A DNA stretch of 64,000 nucleotides from Diplolepis rosae (lineage: Eukaryota; Arthropoda; Insecta; Hymenoptera; Diplolepididae), in NCBI GenBank assembly GCA_030998225.1, contig JAPYXD010000466.1:8648001-8712000 (forward strand), read 5' to 3'. This document shows positions 42,171 through 54,425 of the stretch, one piece after another. Numbering within the stretch: position 1 is the first letter of the stretch; every line of letters starts with the position of its first letter. The position numbers and the translations under genes are program-made. The notes under the pieces are model-generated. The model ran no database searches. It was given only the letters and a program-made list of their open reading frames with translations, and was not told the origin of the DNA.

Positions 42171-45100
42171 ATGCAGTTATCGAACAAACAAAAATGGAAA
42201 AGGGTGTAAAGGCACTTTAATAAAGATTAAGGGAAAATTCGAAGTGGATCATGAGCACCTTTGCACTGCACAGAAGTATCGAGAGAATAATGACATGGCA
42301 AAAAGTGAGATGAAAAAGAGGTGTCTAACAACAACAACTTCGTTGTTAATACATATTTTCAACAGCGTGGTTCGTAAGTGAGTATTAGGACTAAAATTAT
42401 TTAACTTTCTAGTTTCAAATTTTCCAGTTTAAAATGTTACATTAGTATTGGTTATCATTATTAATTAATTTAAACTTAATTTTGAAACCTAAAATTAAAC
42501 TATAATAATTATTTTAGAAATGTTCATTTTAGAAAAACTTAAGATATTTGAATATTTTGATATAAAAATACATAAATTATAAGATTTTGAATTAAGAATT
42601 AAAAACGTTATAATTTGGAAACATATAAAAGTAAAACTGTTCTGAAAAACAATTAAAATCAGACTGAAAGTGTAGGTTCTAGAATAATGTGGCACAACAC
42701 TTGAACCATCCCACAGACAAAATCTCGTAAAAGTAAAAAAATCTCGAAAATAAAAAAAAATAATAATAATAATTAACATTAAAATAAAAAACAGCAGTAA
42801 TGGAAATTTGTTATCATAGATTTCTAGAAAAAGGTAAGGAAACGACCTTACGATGGGGCGCAATGAAGCAGATGATGAATCGTGAGCGCAGGAAGTTCGG
42901 ATATACGCGACCACAAAGCTTATTGGAACTGTCTAAATTAATTTTTAAAGTAAATTCTTTAAAGGATATTTTAAAAGAAGTAGTGGTAGTGGATGAAGAC
43001 TCGTCGCTAATTTTTTCCTCCACATGTTTGTTGCAACGTCTCAATAAAGAAAAGGAGGTTTATTTGGATGGAACTTTTAAAGTAAATATTTAAAATTAAA
43101 TACCAAAAAAATTGAAATTATATTGTATCTCACTCTTATTATAGAGATTAGTGAAAATAGTTGAGGTAGATTCACGTAGTACTCAGATCAGTACAAATAT
43201 CAATTTTATCAAGCACTGTCGCTTACATACCAACTTCTCAAAAGCTCTTCCGGCATTTGTCCTATCTTGTACGCCTTGCACCCATTTTCCATTCAATTCT
43301 AATCAATTAACCTGGCTCATGCTCAACGCTCTCTAGTGACTAAGAGGAATAAGAAAATCAGGAATTTAAATTTAAAATAAATTTGAATTTAGGGTTTTGT
43401 ATAAGGTCCAAAATCAAATTTGACAAGAAAAATCAGAGATATTTACAATAAATTTTGAATTCTAAGAATGGAAAACGACCAAATTTGGACCAATTTAGAC
43501 GTTTTTTTACCTAAAACTCACTGAAAATGAACATCTTCACAAGTCTATACTATACACTTCAAAATAAATAAGTCAAAAATTACATATTGGAAGTCAAAAA
43601 GCCAGTCACTGATTTAATTACTTGTAATTTAAATAAAATTCAACTGATTATTGGTTCAACATCAGTTAAATTTCACTAATTTCTAGTCAAATTTAACTAA
43701 TATATTGATTGAAATTACTTTTGATAATGTTTCATTGATCTCTTTAATTAACAAGTACTTAAAATTTTAAAAAAATTTGTTATAATTTGACTGACAATTA
43801 CTTAATTTTAACTAATTTGTGTAGTAAGAAGTCAGCTGAGATTTCCCTAATAATAAGTTGAATTCAATTAATTCAGATTAAGAGAGGAGACTTTTCATAA
43901 AAGTTTCTATTCCTATTGAATAATATACATTTTCAAAAAGTAAACAAGTAAACATGTCATGAACAAGGTCGGACTGATATATATGGCCTTATATGTACAA
44001 AATTTTACATTTAAAATTAATAAAATAATTTCAACTTTCTTTAATCTGGAAATGATGTTTATGTCGAAAATATCCGTAAAAATACACACGTTATAAATTT
44101 AATCAAAAACTTATTCTTAGGTATCCCCGAAAGTGGCAAAAATTTGCCAACTATACACTGTGGTCATCAGAGTTATGGACAAGGTATGAACAATAATTTG
44201 ATGTCTTGGTAATGAAGGTCCGGTCAGCTGGCACCTCCACAACAGAATATTGCTATTTACTTTATGCCATATTTTCGGGCTAATTTCGGGCTAATTTTGG
44301 GCGGTAATGCCGATTTTTGGGCTCTTGTATTTTTCTCAAAAAACAAAATTTTAGGTGGAGGTGCTGACTGCCCGATCAGCTAGCACCTCCAGTACATAAA
44401 AACTTTCAAATTTAAAAAACTGACTATACCTGAATTTCGGGATATTTTCGGGCTCTTGAAATACCCCAAAATCAATTTCGAAAAAACAACCCCTATCACT
44501 AAGAAGCAACCCTTAATTTTTTTAAATAATTTTTCGGCGGTATTAACTACCCCAGAATTTCGGGCTAATTTCGGGCTTCTCAAATACACAAGAATATTTT
44601 TTCAAAAAACAACCCCTATCACCGAAAAGCAACCCTTAATTTTAAAAAATACATTTTCAACAAAATAAACTCTTTGAGAATATTGGGCTATTTTCGGGCT
44701 CTTCAAAAAGGTCCATATCGATTTTTGGGCTCCAACCCTTAACATCAAAATGCACCCCTGCATGGCCAAGTAAAGACGACTTTGACTAAAAATCATCTTT
44801 TTGTGTATTTTATGAACTAGAACTACTCTCTGATTTTCGGGCTCTTCAAAAAGGTCCTTATCGATTTTTGGGCTCTAACCCTTAACACCAAAATGCACCC
44901 CTGCATGTTCATGTAAAGACGACTTTGACTTAAAATCTTCTTTTCGGGAACTTTATTTTGGCGGTAATGCCGATTTTTGAGCTCTTGTATTTTTCTCAAA
45001 AAACCAAATTTTAGGTGGAGGTGCTGACTGCCTGATCGTCTCTACATGGCCATGCAGGGTTGCATTTTGATATTAAGGGTTGGAGCCCAAAAATCGATAT

Positions 45101-46733
45101 GGACCTTTTTGAAGAGCCCGAAAATAGCCCAATATTCTCAAAGAGTTTTTTTTGTTCATAATGTATTTTTTAAAATTAAGGGTTGCTTCTCGGTGATAGG
45201 GGTTGTTTTCTGAAAAATTATTCTTGTGTATTTGAGAAGCCCGAAAATAGCCCGAAATTCTGGGGTAGTTAATACCGCCGAAAAATTATTTTAAAAAATT
45301 AAGGGTTGCTTCTTAGTGATAGGGGTTGTTTTTTCGAAATTGATTTTGGGGTATTTCAAGAGCCCGAAAATAGGCCGAAATTCAGGTATAGTCAGTTTTT
45401 TAAATTTGAAGGTTTTTATGTACAAGAGCCCAAAAATCGGCATTACCGCCCAAAATTAGCCCGAAATTAGCCCGAAAATATGGCATAAAGTAAATAGCAA
45501 TATTCTGTTGTGGAGGTGCCAGCTGACCGGACCTTGGTAATGAACGTAATTGACGCATTATTTAAATTAAAAATTTTTTTTGAATGAAATCACCTATTCA
45601 TTAAGATTATTTATATGAGGTTGATATGAATTCTGGACATTCTGAAACAACCTGAGTGATAATAAACAGTTTTTTTATCCACAGTTCAGTATGCTCTAAT
45701 AGTAGAGATATCTCTTTGCTTGAATAATTTAATTTTTATTAGGAATAAATAAATAAGAATTTTATGACCAACTTATATTTTTTATTTATTAAATATAATA
45801 TATATGATCAAATTTACCTTATATTTCACTTCATACAATATGATTATAGAGTGTTGGCACAGTATTTATTTTAATGAGCGGACGCACCGCGAAATTATAT
45901 GAAGCCACGCTCAACAAGTTACATGAACTGTGTCCAAATCTGCAGTTTGGGCTAGAACACGCAATGGCGGACTTTGAACCAGCGATCAAAAAGGCCATTA
46001 ATAAAACCTTTCCGAATTGTGAAATGCATGGATGTTGGTTTCACTCAAAAAAGGTATAATTTTGGAAATCAATTCGGCTAATACGACTCAACACTTTTAT
46101 ACACGTGTTGTCTGTTTACAGGGGTACATAATTCTTGCAATCAGTATTCAAACGTTGCATACAAAGCATGCAGTATTTGTAAACCACCATGCAATTACTT
46201 ACAAATCAATTGAAATCGTTTACATTCATTTACACTCACCTGCAATCACTTAGATTCACACGCAATTATTTTGCAATCATGCAAAAAGTATTTATCCCTT
46301 CATCCCTATAAATATTTTTATATTCAAGGCTATGAGAAAATATTGGAATAAGATAGGTCTGAAAAAAGCGGAAGATGACCTCCTATTGATGGCATCTTGT
46401 CCAGCTTTAACATCGCCAGACAATTTCATGGAGGGTATACAAATTGTTCGGAAGAAAATCAAAGATTACGATTCCAAATTTAACAAAAAACTGAAGATAT
46501 TTGTGCTCTATATGCAACGGTACTGGGGAAATCGCAGAAACCAGCTGTGTGTCGGTCATCTCCCACATCGTACGAACAACTTAAGCGAATCATTAAATCA
46601 CAGGTTGGGACAAAAGCTAGGCGGGATGCATCCGGGAATTTGGAAATTTTTAGGTACAGTAGCTACACCTAAACAAGTACATTATATTCAGAGAATTTTA
46701 AATCAAAATAAGTATGAAGCTTTTGTAACTTAA
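42171..46733 (+). CDS. FLYWCH/MULE transposase gene, catalytic motifs recognisable
   Basis: Five exons have good splice borders: 42171-42373 (FLYWCH: CSYRTNKNGKGCKG...DHEH; donor GTAAGTGAG), 42828-43081 (LRWGAMKQMMNRERRKFGYT, ending VYLDGTFK), 44121-44183 (VSPKVAKICQLYTVVIRVMD), 45863-46053 (ILMSGRTAKLYEATL, MADFEPAIKKAI, GCWFHSKK) and 46329-46733 (MRKYWNKIGLKKAEDD, HRTNNLSESLNHRL). The D of DGTF, D of ADFE and E of NLSES are all present. Exons 1-2-3 and 4-5 join in frame. Exon 3 to 4 does not: the next acceptor lacks one base compared with the phase-0 junction in the two sister copies, so the protein would be cut there. The 5' exon with the start of FLYWCH is not found. Confidence 0.82.
44216..45534. 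mobile_element. palindromic Mutator-type element with 9-bp target duplication
   Basis: The ends AGGTCCGGTCAGCTGGCACC and inverse enclose long arms that pair over most of the 1319 bp. TGGTAATGA is present on both sides (44207-44215 and 45535-45543), a perfect 9-bp duplication typical of Mutator-like elements. The arms repeat TTTCGGGCT many times. Direct repeats lie in the centre (CCCTTAACAYCAAAATGCAC twice, GGCGGTAATGCCGATTTTTG near both arm and centre). No transposase is encoded. It sits in the intron after exon 3 of the MULE gene, only 24 bases past the donor. Confidence 0.92.
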
Positions 46734-47220
46734 TTTGTTTTTCGAATTTTCCGATTCGAGATTCCAAAAGTTTTAAGAGAGATATCGAAACGATTGGAGA
46801 ATCCGAAACTGTTCGTGAAACGTCATAAAGACCCTGAACTTTGTCGGTTTTTATTTTTTCAAAACTGGATGAGGCAAGTCGAAGCCCTGGGTTCATATAT
46901 ATTTTGAAAATTGCTTCACCTCCAGAAAAAAACATAAAAAATTAATATAATAACAAGGACAGCGTTACTCTAATTTGTGGACCATGGAATTTTGGGGTTC
47001 TATGTAACTCCCTTCAATTCATTTAAATTATTCTTGATTATTTTAAATCTTTTGAAATATTTTGCATTTTTAAATTACCTTAAATTCTTGTAAAAAAAAT
47101 TTTTACTTCGCTGAATTTTCCAAAACAATTCAAAATATGTGCCAAATTTCACATCAAAATGTTCATTAGTGTTTTAGTTACGCTTTTTTTGTGAGGTATT
47201 AAAATTTAATTCTGCGAGAG
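46734..47220. other. non-coding spacer
   Basis: AT-rich, with a short AATT-type repeat at about 47.0-47.1 kb. No gene is recognised. Confidence 0.5.
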
Positions 47221-47233
47221 TGTTGAAAAAAAT

Positions 47234-47745
47234 GTGGTGTCAAATCGGCGAAAATCATCAACTGATGAACATCACGTCAAGCAAGTCAAAGAAATGGTGC
47301 TCAAAAATCGTCGATTGACGATTAGAGACGTCGCTGATAGTTCACAAATATCATTTGGATCGGTGCAAGCGATTTTGAAGAAAGAAGGCCAGATTTATGG
47401 GACAACAACTCTTGGTTTTTGCATCATGATAATGCACCATCACACACGGCACTGGTTTTACGCGATCATTTCGTCAAAAATTAAACAAATATCGTTCCGC
47501 AACCACCGTATTCACCTGATTTAGCTCCGTGTGACTTCTGGTTGTTCAGCAAACTCAAGAGACCACTCCGGGGACACCGTTTTGACTCGATTGAGGAGAT
47601 GAAAACCGAATCGCTGAAGGCTCTGAAGGCTATTCCGAAGGAGGACTTTGACAAGTGTTTTGATGATTTGAAAATTCGTTGGCATAAGTGTATCGCGGTG
47701 GAAGGGGATTACTTCGAAGGAGACGAAATAGATTTGGAACAATAA
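47234..47745 (+). pseudogene. mariner (DD34D) transposase, large central deletion
   Basis: The start contains STDEHHVKQVKEMVLKNRRL and ISFGSVQAIL, the mariner N-terminal domain. The middle third is missing. WFLHHDNAPSHTALVLRDHF follows in another frame, then a stop, then YSPDLAPCDFWLFSKLKRPL and CFDDLKIRWHKCIAVEGDYF to a normal end. The second and third aspartates have DD34D spacing and the first is lost. It is a different subfamily from the copies at 17.2 and 50.6 kb. TIRs were not identified. Confidence 0.88.
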
Positions 47746-47759
47746 GTAAGGATTTTAAA

Positions 47760-48600
47760 AGTAATAATAAAATTCACCTTTCAATTTGATCACAGTAGTA
47801 TGGTTTCAGTCTTTCTGGTATGATTTTAAGGGTAATACAAAGAGATTGGTACAACAGTTTTTTTTCACGATTATGGTCTTGCCCACCGCACTTTTTCTAA
47901 TAATCCATCATATTCTTAGGCAATTTGTAGACATTCATTGGCAATAAAAAAAAGAAAATGCGCGAATTTTGAGCCAAACATTTAGGCCCGCCATTTTTGA
48001 AATTTCAAGTCTTTTCAAACTAAGATATTTTAAGCATCACCTAGACATTTCCCTCATAAAATTATGTTCGCTTCGAAAGCAAATTTTATGTATGTTTTTT
48101 GTTGTTGTACAATTTCATCAATGTTAATTTTATGGGAAACTTTAAATGTCTTGGTCATAGGTAAAATATTAATAGGTTTGGCTCAAATTTTCAGTATTTT
48201 ATATTTTTGGTCATTCGCACCAAGATTTCGGGCGGGAGCAAACAATTTCGAAAAAAAATTAATAAGTACAACAGTCATAGATACTTATTATACTCACTAA
48301 ATAATTATATTGAAAATCTAACTACTCAAGATACTAAAAGAAATTGTCATTTTTTTCCAAAGTTCTCCTGAAAGAAGTAATTTGCGACGAGGAAATTCGC
48401 TTAAATGTCTTATTACAAGGAATTAATGTTGGAGAGCTAATGAGACAAAGTGACATCAATAGGGATATGGTCATCTTTAACGCCCAAGAGGAACTAGAAA
48501 TTGGAGGGTATATCCTTTTATTTTTGGACGATTAAAAAAATATAGGGTGGCCGTCAGCATACAAGAAAAAAAATCCCGATCATTATTCAATATAATTTTT
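47760..48600. other. spacer with one unidentified frame
   Basis: A plus-strand frame at about 48344-48535 encodes EVICDEEIRLNVLLQGINVG and MVIFNAQEELEIGGY, with codon use that looks real. I recognise no family, and splice borders are not clear. It may be a lone exon of a lost gene. Confidence 0.3.
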
Positions 48601-49087
48601 GAAGAAATTTGCTGTGAAAAAAGGAACGCTTGCACTCCGCTGGGTATCGAGCCCAGGTCCTTTCGATTGCCGGTCGAATGCTCTGTCATCTGAGCTACGG
48701 AGGTTCCACAACTTTTCTCACAGAAACTTGTTAACGCCAATTAGGCAACGGATGTATCATGAACTATTAATTAATTTTTCTAAATCATTTCAGTCGATTA
48801 TGTCGATCATTAGAAGAGTGTGTATCACTCTACGTGATATCAGAACTCTACTATATCACACACTCTTCTAATGATCGACATAATCGACTGAAATGATTTA
48901 GAAAAATTAATTAATAGTTCATGATATATCCGTTGCCTAATTGGCGTTAACAAGTTTCTGTGAGAAAAGTTGTGAAACCTCCGTAGCTCAGATGACAGAG
49001 CATTCGACCGGCAATCGAAAGGACCTGGGCTCGATACCCAGGAGTGGAAGCGTTCCATTTTTCACATCAAATTTCTTCAAAAATTAT
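48597..49087. repeat. head-to-head pair of tRNA-Ala-like SINEs
   Basis: Two copies of a 230-bp unit face each other around a centre at about 48.84 kb. Each contains a full tRNA-like fold: copy 1 at 48634-48703 on the minus strand, copy 2 at about 48978-49046 on the plus strand. GCTC...GAGC forms the D arm, TTCGA...TCGAA the anticodon arm with loop CCGGCAA (GGC, alanine), and CTGGG...CCCAG the T arm. U33 is C, the B box is GGCTCGATACC, and copy 2 lacks two bases of the acceptor side. Related non-tRNA parts recur at about 54.60-54.79 kb. Confidence 0.85.
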
Positions 49088-49446
49088 ATTGTATTTCCAT
49101 CTAGTCTTAAGAGACGTTAAAAATTATTTCTAAATTGCAGGTTGGTAAGGTCGATTAAAGTTTTTTTAAATCCTTGTGATTCCATGAAATACTTCGAACG
49201 CTAGTAAAATTACTTGGAATCTATTAAGGTGCATCAAATTAGTTTGAAACTCTTCCGAATTTATTAAATAATTTGAATAATCTTAAAATCCATTAAAATT
49301 AAAATCCTTAAAATCATATGAAAACCTTCGGAGCCTCTTGCAATCTCTTTGATCCCTTAAAATCTCTCATAATCCTTGAAAATCCATCGCTATCTATCAA
49401 AATGCCTTAAGGCCGTATGATAGACTCTGACGTCATAAATTATAAA

Positions 49447-49577
49447 CGACCGCTTTGTAATGAAAATAATAATTTTAACACATTTTCCGGAGAAGACAGT
49501 AATGCGTTACATTTTCTTGCATTACTGTCTTCTTCGAAATTTTTTTTAAAATTATTATTTTATTAATAAAGCGGTCG
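49447..49577. repeat. hairpin element of about 130 bp
   Basis: CGACCGCTTTGTAATGAAAA and its inverse GCGGTCG side form a long stem, with GAAGACAGTAATGC pairing GCATTACTGTCTTC around the loop TTACATTTTCTT. The centre pairs perfectly. Probably a small MITE; no target duplication is certain. Confidence 0.8.
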
Positions 49578-50621
49578 CATTAAAATGGCATTGACACAAA
49601 AAAAAAAGTCTCGAATTCGTTACGTCTAACAGACGATTTTGGCTTAAATTTAGCCACCTTGTGTATAAGCGCATAAGTCTGTCTTTCTCTAATGGTCTAG
49701 TTTTTGTTACATCTTGAAGTTAGCCGATTTTTAAACAAGAATTAATTTTTTTACAGTGGACAGACCTTACCACACGGCTTTAACATTTCTATAAATCATA
49801 TTAAATTCTTAGAATTCCTATAAGATCCTCTTCAAACTTTCAATTCCTTTAATACCTCTTAAAGTCCGTCTCAATCGTAATCCTTAAAATAGTTGAAAAT
49901 TATTCGGAATCTCTTAAAACATTTAGAAATCATTTAAATGTTACAAATTAAATTTGTATAACTAAAAGAAGAGTTTCAAAGCTAACTCTATAAAAAATTT
50001 ATAGTTCAACGCGAATCGAAAGATTTTTTCGCTAAAAATTTGATAATGCGAATTCCCAGTAAAAAATGAATCCACTGTCATTTCATTGCTTTCCACGGCC
50101 ACTTGTATTTATCCGTTTCCCTGTACAGTGGCTAACCTAAAAATACAAATATTTAATTGAACAAAAGGCAGAAAATTAAAATTATTTGTCCAAAGAAAGT
50201 GTGAATGATGGATGAGGGTGCAATTAAATTTTATACTGAATTCATAGATACCTGGAAGAATTTTTAAAATCATGCACTCAAGCATAAATAGTGGCCTAAT
50301 ACTACAAAAGCTTCATTGAAGAAGAAACGCTAGAAAAAATGTAGATTTTGGAATGGGTTCACAGAAGTAACTTTATGTGATTTAATTTTAATCTATTTAC
50401 AGTAAAAACCTTTCGTTCATAGATTTTTATATTAATGTTCTATACATCGATTTATTATATTAAAAACATCAATTGAGCATAATCAGTGTGACTTTATTCA
50501 GTAAATTACTTACATACAGAATTTTATACATATAATGAACTGGCTCAGACACTAAGCAAAAATATATGTATCGTATGATGCTTTGTAAACTCTGTTATGA
50601 GACCGACATATTAGATCTATA
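49578..50621. other. AT-rich non-coding stretch
   Basis: Contains more of the degenerate AATT-type repeat (49.78-49.93 kb). No gene is recognised. Confidence 0.5.
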
Positions 50622-51879
50622 ACTTAATTCGTGCAATTTTTTTCAAAATTTGAACTTTTATTTAAGAAAAACATGTACAATAGTATTATTCAGAGTATTG
50701 CCCATCTAAAGCTATGACTTTTGCCCATCTTTCTTGCAATTTGTGGATTCCATCCCAAAAGAACTGCGCCGGCTTGGCGGCCTAGAATGAATCAAACCAA
50801 TTTTTGATACCCTGTTCTGATGTGAACCGTATTCCAGTGAGGACGTTCTGCATCGACCGGAACAAATGATAGTTAGAAGGGGGAAGGTCTGGGCTATAAG
50901 GCGGGTGGGGTAAAACTTCCCATCCACTGTTTTCTAAATAGTTCATAACCGGAATAGCATCATGGGGCCGAGCGTTGTCATGATGGAAAATTATTGCCTC
51001 GTGTCTGGTCGCATATTCCGGGCGTTTTTCGGCTATTGCTCTCTTCGAACGGATTAATTGTGTTCGGTAGCGTTCTCCATTGATAGTTTCACCCAGTCTA
51101 GCAGCTCATAATACAGCACACCCTCTGATCCCACCAAATACAGAGCATTACCTTCGCGCCATGGATATTCGGCTTTGCCCTTGATTTGGCTGGTTGGCTG
51201 GATTTTACATATAATTTTTTGCGCTTGGGGTTGTCGTAAGGGATCCATTTTTCATCACCAATAACAATCCGATGCAAAAATGACTTCTTTTGGTGGCGTT
51301 CCAGCAGCATTTCGGACATGCAAAACCGCGTTTCAACGTGTCTTGGCTTGATTTCATGTGGAACCCAATTTATTTGCTTTTGAATTTATCCGGCTGATTT
51401 TAAACGTTTTGAAATGGCTGCTTGAGTGACTCTCAAAGATTCTGCGAGCTCTTCTTGTGTTTGGCAACAATCTACATCGAGTAATACTTCCAGTTCTACA
51501 TCTTCAAACTTTTTTGGCTTCCCAGGACGTTCTTCGTCTTCCAAGCCAAAATCATCACTTTTAAATCGTGCAAACCACTTTTGGCACGTTCGCACAGCTA
51601 GACCATGTTCACCATAAACTTCCACCAAAATACGATGACTTTCAGCAGCAGTTTTCCTTATATTGAAGTAATGAATAAGAACTCCCCGCAAACACACTTT
51701 TTCAGGCACATAGTTCGACATATTTAAGTGAAAAAAAATTATTGTTGTTTACGCTTCAAATGAATGACATACTGAAAAAGACGCATAATGACAGTAGCTT
51801 TCCAACGCATGTTCGGAATATTGGAACGATGGAATAATAATCAAGTTACGCCATCTCTTAGCAACCACACGAATTATGT
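50622..51879 (-). mobile_element. full-length mariner copy, TA-flanked
   Basis: The short inverted ends are ACTTAATTCGTGCAA and, inverted, ACATAATTCGTGTGG. TA lies at 50620-50621 and 51880-51881. The length of 1258 bp is normal for mariner. The minus-strand transposase spans nearly the whole element. It is the same subfamily as the fragment at 4.6-5.1 kb. Confidence 0.9.
50697..51721 (-). pseudogene. mariner transposase, inactive
   Basis: The start MSNYVPEKVCLRGVLIHYFN and FEDVELEVLLDVDCCQTQEE are the DNA-binding part. HRIVIGDEKWIPYDNPKRKK holds the first aspartate and HHDNARPHDA the second. At DD34D spacing the third position reads SNYH instead of SDYH, so the catalytic aspartate is Asn. 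Frame changes near 51.1-51.4 kb and a stop after IKNWFDSF confirm inactivity. The C-terminal end (WAKVIALDGQYSE) is present. Confidence 0.9.
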
Positions 51880-52149
51880 TATAGATCCAAAATTTTAGAT
51901 ACAGTTCCGTTATACCCATAAGTCGTCCTATGATTTACATTTATAAAATGCTACATTTTTTTTGTTGGTTTAGTGCAGCCCTAATCCCAATCATTTATAA
52001 AATTTCTGGGTGATTCATTTTGCCATTCAGCAATTTATATATAAAAATTGAATCTGCTCCTAATCTCCGATTTCTAAGAAAATCCATTAAAGAAAACTTT
52101 AAGGATTACAATGATGAGAATAAGATGCAACGTTAACTTCAGTAAAGAC

Positions 52150-53935
52150 GATATTCATCATTAAAATTGTGCAACCTTGGGGACCTAACTGATCATGGTG
52201 AGCTGCTCCTCAACGTGGAATTCAGTGGAGAAGAAATTCCTCCTATAAGGAGATGATATTCCTCCTTAAATTAGTGCAACCCTGTGGTCATGACTGATCA
52301 AGGTGAGCTGCTCCTGAACGTGGACTTCAGTGGAGATGAAATTCCTCCTTTAAGGAGATGATATTCCTCCTGAAAATTGTGCAACCCTGAGGACCTGACT
52401 GATCAAGGTGAGCTGTTTCTCAACGTGGACTTCAGTGGAGATGAAATTCCTCCTTTAAGGAGATGATATTCCTCCTGAAAATTGTGCAACCCTGTGGACA
52501 TGACTGATCAAGGTGAGCTGCTCCTGAACGTGGACTTCAGTGGAGATGAAATTCCTCCTTTAAGGAGATGATATTCCTCCTGAAAATTGTGCAACCCTGT
52601 GGACATGACTGATCAAGGTGAGCTGCTTCTCAACGTGGACTTCAGTGGAGATGAAATGCCTCCCTTAAGGAGATGATATTCCTCCTGAAAATTGTGCAAC
52701 CCTGAGGACCTGACTGATCAAGGTGAGCTGCTTCTCAACGTCGACATAAGTGGAGATGAAATTCCTCCTTTAAGGAGATGATATTCCTCCTGAAAATTGT
52801 GCAACCCTGTGGACATGACTGATCAAGGTGAGCTGCTTCTCAACGTGGACTTCAGTGGAGATGAAATTCCTCCTTTAAGGAGATGATATTCCTCCTGAAA
52901 ATTGTGCAACCCTGTGGACATGACTGATCAAGGTGAGCTGCTCCTGAACGTGGACTTCAGTGGAGATGAAATTCCTCCTTTAAGGAGATGATATTCCTCC
53001 TGAAAATTGTGCAACCCTGTGGACATGACTGATCAAGGTGAGCTGCTCCTGAACGTGGACTTCAGTGGAGATGAAATTCCTCCTTTAAGGAGATGATATT
53101 CCTCCTGAAAATTGTGCAAACCTGTGGAGCCGACTGATTAAGGTAAAATGCTTCTAAACGTAAAATTTAGTGGAGACAAAATTTCTCCTATTGCAAGATG
53201 ATATTCTTCTTGTAAAAGAATAAAGAATTGAAAATTTTTGGTATGAAACGGGCCTTCGAATAAAAGAGCTCAATAAATAGGCTTTTGATCTGTGGTTTAT
53301 AAGGTATATTTTGACTATGAAATATTTCTACAGATGCTGAGAACTACGAGTTTCTAGACTAAAGCGACATTCAGTAGTTTTGATATGAGACGAGGGAGTT
53401 CAGTGACGCAAAATGCATCTGTTCCCATGCGGAACAGTATTGCGTAAGACGGGCACTTTGGCAAAAAACCATGAACTGTCCCTTGAAATAGCTTTGTTAA
53501 TGTCTGCTTTTCAACGTGGACTTCAGTGGAGATGAAATTCCTCCTTTAAGGAGATGATATTCCTGCTGAAAATTGTGCAACCCTGAGGACCTGACTGATC
53601 AAGGTGAGCTGTTTCTCAACGTGGACTTCAGTGGAGATGAAATTCCTCCTTTAAGGAGATGATATTCCTCCTGAAAATTGTGCAACTCTAAGGACCTGAC
53701 TGATCAAGGTGAGCTGCTTCTCAACGTGGACTTGAGTGGAGATGAAATGCCTCCCTTAAGGAGATGATATTCCTCCTGAAAATTGTGCAACCCTGTGGGC
53801 ATGACTGATCAAGGTGAGCTGCTTCTCAACGTAGACTTCAGTGGAGATGAAATTCCTCCTATAAGGAGATGATATTCCTCCTTAAATTAGTGCAACCCTG
53901 TGGTCATGACTGATCAAGGTGAGCTGCTCCTGAAC
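52150..53935 (+). repeat. 105-bp minisatellite, large copy
   Basis: Successive units share GATATTCCTCCTGAAAATTG, TGACTGATCAAGGTGAGCTG and CAGTGGAGATGAAATTCCTC. The repeat distance is exactly 105 bases across several consecutive units (for example 52361, 52466, 52571, 52676 and 52781). About nine units lie at 52.15-53.13 kb and about four at 53.50-53.94 kb, split by 370 bp of spacer that also occurs, inverted, at 29.9-30.15 kb. All frames contain stops. The left half of the unit resembles its own inverse (CCTCCTTTAAGGAG). Confidence 0.93.
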
Positions 53936-54425
53936 AATTTTGCCTTAAATCATGGTTTTCTCGTCATAAATAAAAATCAAAAATATCTGTAATTTGTATT
54001 TTTATTTTCAGAAAATATAGTTGCTTAGCACATTTTGCGTTGATTTTTGTATTACAAGATAATCGAACACTTTGTGGGGTCGAGATAGCTCTCTTCGGTG
54101 TTGTGTGAAAGTCTTCTCCAAGTACATCCTTGCTGCTTCCTGCTTCTGAGATATCTTCTGATTCTTTTTTCTGGAATATAGATTAAAAGCATTTAATTTA
54201 TATAAATATTTGAAATTTATTTCGTAGGTATTTTATAAAATAAATGAAAATAAATTTTATAAAATAAAACTCCAGTCACATGTTTCGCGAAATTGTGGTG
54301 GGAATTTCTGACATTGTGGAATTTGTATTGGCAATTCTCAGCTATTTTTACATAAATAATCCTTTGTAATTTTATACTATATATGTACTTGCATCTATAT
54401 CTTCAGTAACATTTAGACAGAAGTA

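Noticed and set aside
48634..48703. Functional tRNA-Ala gene
   Set aside because: Position 33 is C instead of U, the T loop departs from TTCGA, the first acceptor pair fails, and the unit is part of an inverted SINE pair with a damaged partner.
52150..53935. CRISPR-like array
   Set aside because: The 105-bp units are contiguous and nearly identical, without unique spacers, and the window is eukaryotic.
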